A stretch of 64,000 nucleotides of DNA from Megascapheus bottae. Its lineage: Eukaryota; Chordata; Mammalia; Rodentia; Geomyidae. Made by a program: the position numbers and the translations under genes. This document shows positions 45,377 through 58,478 of this stretch, one piece after another; positions within the stretch are counted from its first letter, which is position 1, and each line of letters starts with the position of its first letter. Location: assembly GCA_024803745.1 (NCBI GenBank), contig JANJXV010000020.1, positions 18,082,777 to 18,146,776 on the forward strand. Reading direction: 5' to 3'. The notes under the pieces are model-generated. The model ran no database searches, had not been told where the DNA came from, and was given only the letters and a program-made list of their open reading frames with translations.

Positions 45377-48300
45377 AGGAACAAATCTAAAATTAGCCCC
45401 TTTTCTCCTATAACTTAATACTGTACATTCATAAGCTGTCAGAAGACAAAACATAAGTATTTATATTGGTTTTACTAACTCCATTTACCATCATACAGTC
45501 ATTCTCTTCCAATGGAAAGCAATCTAGATATCCAACCAAGCCAAAGAGGTTTGCAAAGCACAGTTCCATTTCTGGAAAGAATCACTAGAGTTCCCATGTT
45601 TTAAGTTTTCTTATTTCTCCTTCCCTATTTCTAGAGAAATGTTCATACTACTAACATGTCATTGGATGGTTTGGTCTCAAGGTGCACTGATGGTTCTCAC
45701 TTCTGTAAACAAGAGTGATACTGGGCCATATAACATAGATTTTGCCATTTGTCATTTTTTTTTCTTCCCAAGGGAGAGATTACCCAGCAACAGGAAAATG
45801 CTAAGTGCATATCCTTACCCTCTGTATGAAGGCTTTTTCAAGGTAACTTAGACTCTAAAATGGCACTTTTTTGACATGAATTTCAGAGCAGATTGCATTT
45901 GGCATCCAAACGTCCAGACACTGCCTCTTAAAAGATTTGGTGAATACCTTTCATCTTGCCTGTTTGCTTTTATGAGTGAACTAAAATCAATTGACCTAAA
46001 AAGCCACTATTAAAGTAACAGTCAAAGACTCTAAAACTGGAATTGAAAAGTGATTAATTAAGAGGGGAAAAAGACAAGAAAGCAAAGAAGATTTGTCTTC
46101 ATAGTATACTTACCAATCAAGAAGGAGCTAGGGATTTTTCTTTTTTCTTTCTTTCTAGAAATTGCCTACATCTCAAACAGTAAAGCAGAGGTCAGTCTGT
46201 TATGTTTTCCACTGTGTAACTTCTAGCTCTATTCTGCATCAAACTGAGGTTCAGAATTCCAGAATGAATACTTATAGGGCATATGATCCTTAAATCAATA
46301 AATTTATTTCTAGAAAGTTCTACCTTCAAGTCGATGCTACAGTTCACCTGCAAATTGTATTAATGAAGCCTTGTCTCGTTGTTTCCATGGCTACTATTGA
46401 TAATCCCTGTCAGCTCTTTTATCTCTAGACCTGGAAATTTAGGTTTGGTCATTGCTTCCTGTCTCAGGCTGCCTCTGGGGTAGAAACCTTTCAATTAATA
46501 ATTTTAAAAATTCATTTCATTTTTTCTTTGTGTATGAAGGATAGTTAACTCTAATTAGTTTGCAGATTTGGTCTTAGTAAGAGAATGAAGCTGTAGAATC
46601 AGTGATAAAAAATTGTTATTTATTCATGTGATCAATAAGTTTATTGAAAGTGCAATTAGGCTCTTTACACTGCAAGGAGTTGTATTTAAGCACTTGAGAG
46701 AAATTTCTGCCACTGTTCCAAGGGCTGGAATACTTCTGAAGTTTCTTCCTCCTACGTAATCTCTGTAAAGTATAAACAAATGTCTTGATCCTACAAGACA
46801 CACTATTTGAGTTTTGAGGGATAAAATCTTGAATAAGAAAAGTGAGTTTTGATGTGCTAGGATTCCCATGCAAACTGGTCAGGAGGGGTCTCCTTTCCTT
46901 GGTGAGTGCAAAGCAGTCTTTTCACACAGCTTTCCTCACCTCAGTGCAGAAAAGATTTTACACAGGATCTGTTGCCAATCTGAGAGAAAAATGGAGCTGC
47001 TCATACAATTCCTTCTCTACCTTCCTTTTGCACAGATGGGATTGGCTTGCAGATTCTGTTGGCATTCTTGCTGAAGGAAAGACTCAGGGGTGGGGTGGAC
47101 ACAACTCTAGTAGATTAAGAAGTTTATCAACTCCTGAAGAGACATTGAATTTTCAACATTGAATGCTTACATCAAAGTATCACTGGTCTTTAAGAAAGAT
47201 TTGCTGGACTAGATTATTAACATGGACTGAACAATTTGCCTATACTGGCTTATATTTTTATCAAAATCCTATAAATTTAAAAAATCTATATTTCATAGAT
47301 GAATAGGTTAATAAGGTCAAGAGCTTGCACAAGTTCTAATTATGTTAAAGAGTTTCCATAGGGTTTTAATCAGGCCAGTCTAGTAATGACCCTTTGCCGT
47401 CCCATAGCATGAAGCAGCACTCAGCAAACTCTCATGGGATACTTAATTTTCCAAAGTATTGTGCGCGTCTCCACAGAGAACAGACCCACAGGAGTAACTG
47501 TCAATAATGGGGTAATTAATTGGGGATGGTTTTTTGTTGCTAAGATGTTGAATTTCACTCTACTTAGATGTTAGTGCATAAAAATTATTATCAAGGAATT
47601 TTAGATTCTTAGCTCTCTTCTGTGTATGTGAGTTAGAATAGTGTGAGAGGCCAAAGTTAGACTGACATGTGGCTTGTATTTTCCAAGGCTGTTTACTAGT
47701 GGTGACCAGTGGAAACAGATGACCATCTCCAATAACTTAATGACCACTGTGATTTCAGCCTCACTGTGTTTTTTTCATTAGCTGTGACTCTTGGTTATCT
47801 AGTCTTCCTTTGTCTTATTTTCTTAATGAATAAAGTAATGAAGTGATAATAGAAGCAGCACTATCATAGAAGTAAGTAGTATGAAGCACACAAAATAGGG
47901 AAGAAATGATACCAATCTTGGGCATATTGTGCTTCTTGAAAGTAAATGGATAGTATAAGATTTTATTTAAAGTGTTATTTAGTATATTTTCTCAAATGGA
48001 ATTTGATTCTGGAGGTGTTTGCAACAAAATTTTACAATACTTAGATAAATGGGAGGATTTTTGACTTAATAGAATTATGCTAGAAAGAGACCAAGAAAAA
48101 AGTAGTAGAGGTCTGAGATAAAACGTGGTGAATGTTAAACTGATCATCATAAGTAACTCCAAACAAGGAAGGAAAACGAAAGACAAGAAGGAGAAAAAAG
48201 GAAGAAAGAAAACAAAAGACAAGAGGGCAATGCACCTCTCTTATTTGCTGTAGTTTTGTCACCAATGTCTTTTTCTCAGGAAGATCTCCTGTGTCTGCTC

Positions 48301-49955
48301 AGGTAATACAGCCCCTCCATCATCTCTGTCATTCACCAGGAGCTCATGAAATCACCTTATTGTTTACATTTTTATTTGTTCTTCTCTGCTGTCCTCATGA
48401 ACTCTAAGCTATTTATAGTATTTTGTTCATTGCTGAATTCTCAAAACTAACATCTTATCGTATGTCATATACCCCATAATTATTCAATCGTTAAAATAGC
48501 CTATATTTATTTATACAAAACTTTGTTTATGCAAAATTCTGTGTTTTCTTATTTGTTAAGATATACCCAAAGGTAGCTTCATCTGTGCTCTTGAGGCATA
48601 AAAAGATTTTGAGTCAATGAGATGTTTCTATTTTATTTAAACATAATAAAGTGTACTTTTGGGGAACAGATTTTGACTGTGAGTCATGGAATAAAGATTT
48701 GGGATCTAATATTATGGCAATGAATATAAACTAACTCTCCAGAGGCAATTTTAAATTCATGGCATTTGTCATGCAGATCACAGGTAAGTCAGTCTTCAAA
48801 TACTCCATTGAGTGCTTATCTAGCAGTAGATGACTGCAGACTTTTATTGAACTAGAAAATACTGTGTTAACTAAATTTAGAACATGAATACATACAGAGG
48901 AATTGTCAAAGGGGCTGAGAAAAATCTAGTCTCATTTTATAACATGTGTCAAGTTTAATGGTTGCTCATTAAGCACAGAGATTTTAGTATAGTATCAAAC
49001 ACTTTGTCAGGAAAAAAGAACCCTGATTCTAAACATGTCTATTTTCTTAAAGGATAGGGTAGAGTACAAAGTCTAACAAAACATAACCTGAATATTCTCA
49101 GAAACAAAACTTGATTCCTGGAAAACTCCCTGTGAATATTGTTGAAATCTAAAGGGATGGACACTGAATGCATAGAATATATTCAAAAGGTCAAGTTTCA
49201 GCATAAAAATAACATCAATGGCTTCCTCCTGATAGATTGACATTAGGCTTAGTATATTCTGAAGTGATTCTTTTCTTTTGTAATTGGTGAAAATTAGAAA
49301 AGAAAATATAGAGCAGTTTGCTTTTTCAGAAAGAAAAATCTCCTTAACCAGTTATTTAAAATCTGATGTAGACAAATGGAAAAAATACTGCTTTATGAAG
49401 CACTCTTCTTTTAGAGATAATTTATGGCATATATATTTCATCACTTTCTGGAACAAATCTCATTACTTTCAAACTGTATAAGAAATTTGGATGATTCTAT
49501 TTCAAAGTTGCTGATGCCTGTCATAAATCTCACTGTTCATTTCATTAGGATATACATTAGAAAACAAAGTGCAAGTGTATTTAACATCCATGGTCACTCC
49601 TGTAGTCACTAATTTGTATGCAGTAGATATCATCTAATAATCAACAGATCCAATGGATTTTAACCCAAATTCACAGCCATCTGAAAGATGACCCATAGCA
49701 TCACTGATTAAAATTCTGCTTGGTCTAATGAGTTTGTGATGACCTTTTCGGGAGCTGTTCTATTGATTGGAGTGTATTTGGAACACTGAGATTTTGAGTC
49801 CTATCCACTTATGGACAAAGAGCTGGGACTTCTTTAAGAATACTGATAAAGTAGTGTCCTTACTTTGGTCAGAAAATATGCATTGTGGCATTATATGAAT
49901 TGTGAGTTATGTACTAGTTGTTCTGGTTTATTCTGGAGGAAATGGAGAATATGTT
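45377..49955. other. unique intronic sequence upstream of the exon
   Basis: About 4.6 kb with no young SINE or L1 recognised, the longest such stretch here. A weak MIR-like run may occur at 47780-47890. An X-box-like motif lies at 46381-46394. Confidence 0.45.
46381..46394. promoter_or_regulatory. candidate RFX X-box motif
   Basis: GTTTCCATGGCTAC, or GTAGCCATGGAAAC on the minus strand, fits the RFX palindrome pattern GTNRCC-ATGG-YAAC closely. It lies about 1 kb upstream of the exon in transcript direction, in unique sequence. Motif match only. Confidence 0.3.
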
Positions 49956-49959
49956 CTGG

Positions 49960-50025
49960 AATATTCTTTTTGGTGTTTCAAGAAACATTTCAAATATTCT
50001 TTTAGGTGTTTCAAGAAACATTTCA
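49960..50025. repeat. tandem duplication, 2 x 33 bp
   Basis: AATATTCTTTTTGGTG TTTCAAGAAACATTTCA-type unit at 49960-49992, repeated at 49993-50025 with one difference (TTTTT versus TTTTA). Confidence 0.9.
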
Positions 50026-50260
50026 TTTTTTTTGTGGGTCATGGGCTTGAATGCAGCCTGGGCACTGTCCCTGAGTTCTTCAGGTAAAGGCTACTACCCT
50101 AACCTTGAATCAAGCCCCACATTCCATTTTCTAGAGGTTAACTGGAGATAACCAAATAACCAGTGCCCGAGCTGGCTTTGAACCTTTATCCTCACTTCTC
50201 AGCCTCCTGAGTAGCTAGGATTACAAGTGTGAGCCACCACGCCCAGCGAAACATTTCATT
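50015..50260 (-). mobile_element. B1-like/Geo dimeric SINE with 13-bp target duplication
   Basis: The body is 50028-50247: T-run, a reversed Geo half (GTGGGTCATGGGCTTGAATGCAGCCTGGGCACTGTCCC), TTAACTGGAGATAA, a reversed B1-like half (CTCAGCCTCCTGAGTAGCTAGGATTACAAGTGTGAGCCACCACGCC). GAAACATTTCATT is repeated exactly at 50015-50027 and 50248-50260. Confidence 0.93.
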
Positions 50261-50264
50261 GTTT

Positions 50265-52105
50265 GTTAAAAACATAAACATTTTAGAGAAATGTTTGCAA
50301 AGTGTGCATTTAGTGTTCCCCACTATTTAGATGCTAAACTATCAGCAAAGTATAAAACATAATTCAGAAATGTATAATAAAAATTATGTTTATTCAGAAT
50401 ATTTGTGGGATATATGTAATATACACAATAAAGTATAAAAACTATGTCAAGAGGAACAACATCATCATACTTTCATTAAGTAATAACCTGAAAAATAATA
50501 TATCTATGAATATGTTTTCATTTTTATGAGAGAAATGGAGGGTTGAGTTACTGGAGTTGATGTTTCTATCTTCTTTTCCATTTAATCTGAGCTAAATTTA
50601 AATAGAAGATTGGAAAACAATTGAAGCACCAATAATAAAATTATTAATTATTCTGCACTAAAATTCACTCAATCTTACACATTTATCACTGAGATTGCAA
50701 CACAATAGTAACATTATATTAATAGTTTGTTTCTTCTAAAAATAGTTTCCAGAAGTTAAATGTATTTGTCATGCTTTCCAAGGGCAAGCTTTTCTTTGAT
50801 ATGAAAATCATGCTGATTCTGATGGATTGATGAAGTATAAAATCAATCTTTTTCCTGAAGGTATTCATGGAGTTTGATGCATGAAATAAACATTCAGAAA
50901 TTCGAATTGCATCCAAATAGGCAAGAATATAAGATTACATATATAATTAATAAGAATACATTTGTAACTATATAGATATGTACAATAACTATGTATGATA
51001 TATATATATATAATGGCAGGTATTTTTAAGTAGACAGAATATAATTATTAAGGAAATAATGTGTATGTAAGAAAAAAATGTATTTTTTCTGTGGTTTAGA
51101 TCTTCTCTAAGGTATAGAGGAAGGCTTCAGTGAAGCCCAGATATCACACCTGAATTTACGATATCATCTAAGAATGCAGCGGTTTTTACTTTCTGACTGA
51201 CAAGCTGATTGAAAGCTGGGTTTGGTATGTAAACACTCCTTCACATTTGAGCTGAACATTTACAAGAGAGCCCATGAACTTCCCTGCTGAGAAGTCTCCA
51301 TGAACCATATATTCATGCAACAGGAAAATAGTGAGCCACTGTATAACTTGAAAACTTTCCTGGTGGTACTAAGGAAAGATTTCCCTTCTACAGTCACATA
51401 GCTAGTTATCTACACTAGCATTAAACAAGTCAAATGCAGTTAGGAAAGAATGAATACATTACTCTGAGAGTTCTACAGATGGAAAAAAACAGGTTAGAAA
51501 CAAATGTGAGCAATCCTATCCTACAGGAAACATTCTGAGGAAGTGAGAAGGTAGTAATCCAGACTTGACAGCAATGAGTATGAATGACCCTGAATCCACA
51601 TCCTGTAAGATGGGAAGAGGTAGAACTTATCAACAGAGGAAAATAAGACCAATTTGGGGTAACAAGCAGATGATTTCTTAAGCATTTTTGACACTCAGTA
51701 TTTCAGGAAGAACAACTTTTCTAAAAGTTAAATTATTATCTTTATTTGGTGTAACACTGACTTTGACATGCTAAGAAGGAAGAATTAAAAATGTATATTG
51801 GCTGTTTTAAAATTGTAATATTAAAGTATCACTTTTCCAATTTTAAGAATGAACAGTAATTTCCTAATTCACTATCCAATGCTTAGTTCATAACTTATTT
51901 CATTCTATGAACATGGATTGAGATACTTTGTAGGCACACAAAAGTATATTTTAATTAAAGCAATGACAGTGATTTCTAGAGAAACCTCTCTAGTGTAAAT
52001 TTTGGAAAAGTTTGCAAACAAATCAGTGACAAACTTTTAAACTATACATAGACTCTCTTAGTGCTCACTCCTAGTGGAATTTGGTTGCATGATAATTAAG
52101 TATAA
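50265..52105. other. unique AT-rich intronic sequence
   Basis: No recognised element apart from an AT dinucleotide patch at about 50995-51013. Confidence 0.4.
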
Positions 52106-52109
52106 ACAC

Positions 52110-52280
52110 ATTTGGAAACTAAGTTCTTACTCTTATCTCACAATAGACTACTTGAGTCTAGATTTTTTCACCTGTAATTTAACAAGTAATAGTGGCAATA
52201 TAACATTAATTATCCTACACCTTTAAATGTTCCAAGACTAAAAGGGAATGATTCAGTGTGTGAAGGAGTTTGTAAACTAT
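52110..52280 (+). repeat. MIR relic (tentative)
   Basis: TTTTTTCACCTGTAATTTAACAAGTAATAGTGGCAATATAAC and the TTCAGTGTGTGAAGGAGTTTGTAAAC end are MIR-like. Confidence 0.45.
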
Positions 52281-52289
52281 GTGGCTTTT

Positions 52290-53480
52290 GTTTCATGACT
52301 ATCCTCATTATGGCTTTCAAAATAATTGGCAGTTCTTATCCTATCCTATGTCCATTTGGAAAGGCTATATTATTCTCTAGGGAATATATTACTTATAAAT
52401 TCTTTTACTAAATTATGGTATAATTACTGATATTAGGAATCACTTGAAATATTTGAACTTGTGAAATATCTGCCTTTCAGATTTTCAGAAGCCATCTAAA
52501 TCTCCAAAATGTTTACACTCAAACTGTAGTTTCACAGAAAATAACTTCCCACAATATTTTTAGAGTTAGATTCTTATTTATAGGGATGAAACTTGAATCT
52601 TTAATCAGAATCTTTATGTTTCACAGGGTAACTTTAGCTCACAGTTTTTGGAGTCTTGATTTTAGTATTTTTTAGTTTCCAAGTGAATGTTCCAGAGTCT
52701 CATTAACAAAGAGAAACTTCTCTGTGATTGTCCCTTTTCTCCTTAATGAAGCTTTCTCAATCTCAGCAGTCAAAGGTTTGCTATTTTAGCAGAATTTTAT
52801 TTTTAATGTTGGGAGAAATTAAAGTTAGACTGAACAATTTAAATTTTTCCATGTCATATTTCGCAGAGAGCAATAAAACTAGTAGGCAACCAAAATAAAT
52901 GGGGTCACAGTGCTGTAGAATTCCTCTTCCTATAAATGAAACGACTTCATTCAATAACTGCCAGAAGTTTTTACAGTGACTATAGTAGAAGCCTTTGCAC
53001 TTGTGATATGGCAGAAAATATTCTCAATCTATATATACTCTTTAAAAATATTTGCATGTTATGCATTCATAAGATTAAAAACTATTTTACATATTTTTAA
53101 TTGAATATTTTACTGTTATAGAATTTAAAAAATAACCCATAAGTTTGCAAAATATTTACCCTGGTTAATCCTTGCTGTATTCAGAAAGTAGCTTATCTGT
53201 TTGTTTGTTTTACATGGATGAGAATATGCCCCATACATATTGGAACTTCTTTTGGCAATGTGATTAAAATTGAATGAGCTAATGTCTCTAAAATGTTGGG
53301 GAGGAAAATGGGTTTTCATATCAGTTATCACTATATTACATTTCTGCAAAAAAAGAAGATATGGGACTACAGATGAAAGAGACACAATTGAACATCTATT
53401 AAACAATATAGACAATGTATTTCTGCTTAATTGGAAATCAAGTTCATGCCTAATGTCTACAGTGAACTCATCAAAGGTGA
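52290..53480. other. unique AT-rich intronic sequence
   Basis: No recognised element. Confidence 0.4.
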
Positions 53481-53482
53481 TA

Positions 53483-53645
53483 AGGTGTCATAGAGGCATT
53501 CCTGGAGTTAGAACCAGATATGCCTTGATTTGTCAAGCTGGATAAGCTTTGTGCAAGTGTAAATTAATCTGATGATATATCTTTTCATTTATAAAACAGG
53601 GATAAAGTGATGAGTATTAAATAATTCAATTGATAAGTATATTTG
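53483..53645 (+). repeat. MIR SINE relic
   Basis: CATTCCTGGAGTTAGAACCAGATATGCC, then GTCAAGCTGGATAAGCTTTGTGCAAG and TTTTCATTTATAAAACAGGGATAAAGTGATGAGTATTAAAT follow the MIR order from core to 3' end. Confidence 0.7.
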
Positions 53646-53649
53646 AAAA

Positions 53650-54630
53650 ATATTTCATAAGAGTGTGTACTAGCAGTTGCCTTTGTCTCAGCTGGACATC
53701 TTGTTTTATGTCTTCCTCTACAAGCCCCTTTCAGTGGCTCCAGAATGGTTATGCAGTCCAGGCTTTCACTTAAGCTCCTTGCATTCAGAGCACTGGATGT
53801 AGAATGAGAGGTAAGAGTGGGGAAGAAACATGAGGCTAGCTCTGTGCCCTTGGATAAAAACTCATGATTTTCTGGCTAAGCCTTTTCTTTACATTTGACA
53901 AAATATATGGGATGTCTTAAACTCCCCAACTTCTGAGCTAATTTCCCAGAGCTCTTAAAAAGAATTCCTCTTTCCTGCACAGGATTTTCTAGAATTAACA
54001 TCACAGTCCACCTGCTATCACGCGGCATTCATATTCTGTGCATTAGACTAGGAGGGTCAGCTCAATTTCTTCTGTTTTAGTACATACAACAAAACCTACC
54101 ACTGCTCCACATGGGAGAGACAGTTATTTAGTGAATCAAGCTATGAATTGTGAAAGCTAATGTTTAATAATGCAATAATGAACTGAAGAGTTAGAGTAGA
54201 AAATTTCACTTATAAATGAATGTCCCACTAAATATGTTTATCATATTACATTAAAGTAAATGCATCTTTTAAGTATTTTATCAATCACATGAGAGCACTG
54301 AGACATAATAAACACACAGTTTACAATATATTTAATATTTTCAGTAAGTGTAAAGTTGTTATTAAGCAATGTAAAGAAGAAAGCTATTGGGGGTGGAAAG
54401 TAGTCTGGAAATCACGTATGACTTAGCATGTCTCTTGTAGAATAAGCAGAACTCATTTAAAATGAGGAAACATGTATTTCATTTTCAATATACATGCTTA
54501 AAAGTAGAACTCTGACACCACTCTCACGCAAAACAGGATTTATGTCTAGCAAGGACCCTCAAGAATTTATGATCTTCAACAATACAGGTTAAAAAGATTT
54601 GATTTAGCACATCTCTGGAGGTAATAGAAA
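53650..54630. other. unique intronic sequence
   Basis: A faint MIR-like patch occurs at 53825-53920. Otherwise nothing recognised. Confidence 0.35.
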
Positions 54631-54639
54631 GAGCAGAAT

Positions 54640-54790
54640 AACTTAAGTATAGATTTTTTTTGTAAACGACCAGAAAATAAATATTTTTGTGGGTCATATA
54701 GCTTTTGGACTGTCCTAAAAGTCACCCAAGAGAATACATACTTAATATGTAAGGATCTCTTCCAACATGACTTTTATTAACGAATCAGAC
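54640..54790 (+). repeat. DNA-transposon (MER/hAT-like) fragment, tentative
   Basis: TTTTGTAAACGACCAGAAAATAAATATTTTTGTGGGTCATATAGC resembles the 'TCTGTAAAGGGCCAGATAGTAAATATTT..GGGCCATA' phrase of an old mammalian MER element. I cannot name the family. Confidence 0.4.
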
Positions 54791-55146
54791 TATAAACTGA
54801 TTTGACTTGTGAACTGTACTATGTCAATCCTTATCTCCAACTTTTGGTTATATACAAATAATATTGTTGCTAATATAATTATTCTAAAAAGGTACAATTT
54901 CAACCAATTTATCTTAATGAATATCCATTAGTAAGCATAGGTACAATTCTGGAATTTTTAAAAATATCTATACAATAAAAGATAAGCAGAAATAAGTGCA
55001 TGTATCTTCACTGATGGTTTTAAGAGTCAACAGAATTAGACTAGATGGAATTATTAGCAAGATATTACTTAAATTCTGTTTCACCAAACTTGTCTGAGAA
55101 TGAAGATATTTATTGGTGTTTGAGAAAATGTGTTCTACTGTTATAA

Positions 55147-55290
55147 AGTCCTAAGCACGAAGCCCTGGATTTGATTCCTCAGTACCACATACACGGAAAA
55201 AGCGAGAAATGGTGCTGTGATTCAAGTGGTAGAGAATTAGCCTCAAGCAAAATAAGCTCAAGGACAGTGCCCAGGCAAAAAAAAAAAAAC
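55147..55290 (+). mobile_element. IDL-Geo dimeric SINE, 5'-truncated
   Basis: Begins within the ID-like half (CACGAAGCCCTGGATTTGATTCCTCAGTACCACATACACGG). The Geo half follows (AAATGGTGCTGTGATTCAAGTGGTAGAG..CTCAAGGACAGTGCCC), with an A13 tail replacing its 3' end. Confidence 0.85.
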
Positions 55291-55688
55291 CCACTGTTTA
55301 GCTCTTGCCTAGCATCAGACTTATTCTGCTTTATACTACACATCTCCAAAGTGTTTCAGTATGTACCTCTTCTCAATGTAACCATAAAAAAACAAGGGAC
55401 ATTTTTATTAGAACCTCTCAATGTGACAATGCTCTTTAAAATCAACAGTGGAGGAATCCTACATTATAACTCTCATACTCAACTCATCAACATGACCATT
55501 ACTCCTGAAATGTAAGCAATTTAAACCAGAATGAAAATGTAAGAGGTCAAGAAATGGGAATTTTTGAAATATGTTTTTAGTAGAAACATTATCTATGAAT
55601 TCTGCTTGCTCCATCATTAGGAAACCTTCATTCCAGGCAATAGGAATGAATTTCTTGAGCAATACTTAACAAACTGGAAAGTGTTCAT

Positions 55689-55933
55689 AAAAATCCAAAA
55701 GACAAGCTTGGACACCATGGCTCATGCTGCTCAGGAGGCTGCGATCTGAGGATCAAGTTCAAAGCCAGTCCAGGCACAAAAGGACTTGAGACGCTTATCT
55801 CCAATTAATTTATAGAAAACGGGAACTGGGGCTTGGCTCAAGGGTAGGGTGGTAACCTTGAGCTGAAGAGCTCAGGGACAACCTGCAGTGGAGTTCAAGC
55901 CCCATGACCCACAAAAAAAAAATCCAAAAGACA
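55689..55933 (+). mobile_element. B1-like/Geo dimeric SINE with 16-bp target duplication
   Basis: The body is 55705-55917: ACCATGGCTCATGCTGCTCAGGAGGCTGCGATCTGAGGATC, the linker CTTATCTCCAATTAATTTATAG, the Geo half ending GGAGTTCAAGCCCCATGACCC, and an A tail. AAAAATCCAAAAGACA is repeated exactly at 55689-55704 and 55918-55933. Confidence 0.93.
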
Positions 55934-55939
55934 GGACCA

Positions 55940-56775
55940 AGAACAGTTAACTTAGTTTTTTTATTACTTCCTAGCATAGTCTTGGTAAAAAAAAATAAGA
56001 ACTATAATCTAATGTGATATTTTTATTTGATTTTGGCCTACATTGCTGGATTAAATGACAGCATCTTCCTTTTTTAGACAATGGATTCACTTTTTATCAG
56101 AGCCTTTACAAACTTACGCTTGTTACACAAGTTGTATTCAATCTGAATCAAAGATTGATTTTCAGATATGGCAATATCTTATTGTTCTTATCTACTTGTA
56201 ACTCAGTTGCCATGGTGATAGCTTCTGATATCACATTTCTGTAGATAATGGGCTGAAATAAATCTTTACATCCAACATATTTATTGGAAAAGAAGATGCA
56301 AATCAGCTTGAATTTTCTTATTAATTCTGAAAGTTGTAAAATGTAACAAAAAGTCTACAGGAAAGTGATATATTAATATTGCTTTTGCAAATAATGAGCT
56401 GTATCATTATGGAGTTATCACCAGGTTTCTGTTAGTTTTTTTAAAATCATGTAAAAAGTAAGGAAGTTGTCTGAATAATCCCAAGATATCTTTTACAGAT
56501 CTATATTTCTGTGGTCAGCTCTTAAAAGTGGGAAGGACTAAGACTACATAAATATGTACGTGAATGTTTATATTAGTATATATGTGAATATGGTATATTT
56601 GCATTGAGTTTATAAAAGGTAAGGCACATATGTATACAAAACAAATTTAAAAAGTAACCTAGGAATACAATCCCAAACCAAAACGTAACAATTTTAGCAA
56701 GAAGAAACAATTTACTGTTGTTTAACACTATTAAAACTTATATCATAGACAATTCAAAGCAAGCAATGTTTTTGA
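55940..56775. other. unique intronic sequence
   Basis: No repeat recognised. Includes an X-box-like motif at 56206-56219. Confidence 0.4.
56206..56219. promoter_or_regulatory. candidate RFX X-box motif
   Basis: GTTGCCATGGTGAT: a perfect left half (GTTGCC) and central CCATGG, with a weaker right half. It sits in unique sequence of higher complexity. Motif match only. Confidence 0.28.
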
Positions 56776-56780
56776 ATTTA

Positions 56781-56991
56781 TTTTCGTGCCAGTGCTGGGG
56801 CTTGAATTCAGAGTCTGGGCATTGTTTCTTAGCTTTTTCACTCAGAGCTAGTGCTTTACCACTTGAGGCACAGGTCTACTTCCAGCTGGTTTATTGAGGA
56901 TAAGAGTCTCAAGGACTTCTCTGCCTGGGCTGGCTTTGAACTGTATTCAGAAGTAGCTAGGATTAGAGGCATGAACCTCTGTAGTCTGACT
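56781..56991 (-). mobile_element. B1-like/Geo dimeric SINE
   Basis: The plus-strand order is a reversed Geo half (GTGCCAGTGCTGGGGCTTGAATTCAGAGTCTGGGCATTG..GTGCTTTACCACTTGAGGCACAG), TATTGAGGATAAGAGTCTC, then a reversed B1-like half (CTGGGCTGGCTTTGAACTG..AAGTAGCTAGGATTAGAGGC). Confidence 0.85.
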
Positions 56992-57977
56992 TTAAAAATT
57001 CAGTAGTTATAACTATGTTGTTGATAAATTCAACTATCATCTCCAGATTCCTGATATTGTTAGTTCTTTATAAGATATATTTGGTGACATTATTTCAATC
57101 TCTAGATGGAAATATTAAATGTATATTCAGTTTTGTTCATGGCTTATATGGCATAATATGGCGAAACATTGAAAGCTATAAACTGTACTCGTGTATGCCT
57201 TATATCATGTTAGAATAATGTCATCAGAGAACTTGCAAGAGAAACACTTCTCCTTTTTCCTTTAGAATTTTATTCATTCTTTCCAAGATGTCATTAAAAC
57301 CTTACTAAGATAACTTCATTGTGGTGAGTAATACAGCAGAGGAGAGGCAGGAAAATCAACAATGGAGGTTTGTTAGACTAAGATCAGTGATGTTAATCAG
57401 TAAAGATGATGAAGTCCAAACAAAGTAGAGATTCTAAAATAAGCTAGGCCTCAATTAACAGTAGCCATTGTTTGAAACACCAAGTACCATTGATTACTTT
57501 ACATCCCATCTTAGCTCCTTGTTTCAATTCTTTCTTGTTGGCTGGATAAAGTACAAATAGAATGCCCAGACAGGCTTTTCTTGTGCTGTCCTTCATAAGC
57601 CAGAGTGCTTGTAGAAAAATAAACTGTATAAAAAAAAACAAAACAAAGCAAAAAACACTGACAGTATCATAAACTAAGAAGGATTGGAATCTGAGGATTC
57701 ATTTGCTCTTATAGTAATGGTTTCTGAGGATAAGAAGACACTTGCACCCTGCTTGCTTTTAGCTCCCCCCCCACACATGTATGCATACTACCCTCATTCT
57801 GCCCACATCAGCTGTGTACATGGAGGAGTTGAATACTAGATTTATATAAACTATGTTAATCTATAATATTAGCACTAAGTGTGTTGCTCTGACTTGTAAA
57901 ACAAGATAAACAGAGAAAAATATTTGTTGATATTACCATATTTTGATGAGTCAAACAACCGATTTTTTAAAAAATAT

Positions 57978-58001
57978 ATTCCAACTGTGTACAGTTGGAA
58001 T
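57978..58001. repeat. perfect 11-bp inverted repeat
   Basis: ATTCCAACTGT and its reverse complement, separated by GT. Confidence 0.9.
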
Positions 58002-58478
58002 GTATTTGGAAGGAAAATTACCAAGTCATTCTCCTCTCAATTTCACCACGTGCACAATTGAAGCCTCAGGAAGAAACTAGCAATGGTGATTGTAAAGTGC
58101 TGAGGACTGATCTCAAGACTGCAGTAGTCACTACCAGTGACAAGTTCCACAAATCTCCTAGTGGCTGCAAATCAAACACCATCCCCCATCATGTGCACAG
58201 GGCATGGAAGCCCTGTCACAAATCTCTGGAGTCATACTTATCATACAAGTATCACTGCTAGTAGTAGCAGCTTCCAAGGAGAAGGGCAGCAATAAATACT
58301 GGGTATGAGGGGGTGAGTATGAAAAACTGTTCCTGTTCCCATGTGCTAAATGGCTAGCTAACTATCAATTCTCATAAATGGTAGTGCAGAAGATGAATCC
58401 CATGTTCATATAATTCTGCTCCCTTGTTTTAGAAAGTGTAAAATATAAAAAGAACTACTCTCAATGATAAATAAAGCT

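Noticed and set aside
46842..47162. 106-codon plus-strand frame
   Set aside because: No recognisable domain, no splice context, an overlapping frame in another phase, and length within chance expectation.
57444..57652. A further retrocopy ending in AATAAA and an A-rich tail
   Set aside because: The tail is suggestive, but I found no target repeat and no recognisable parent sequence.
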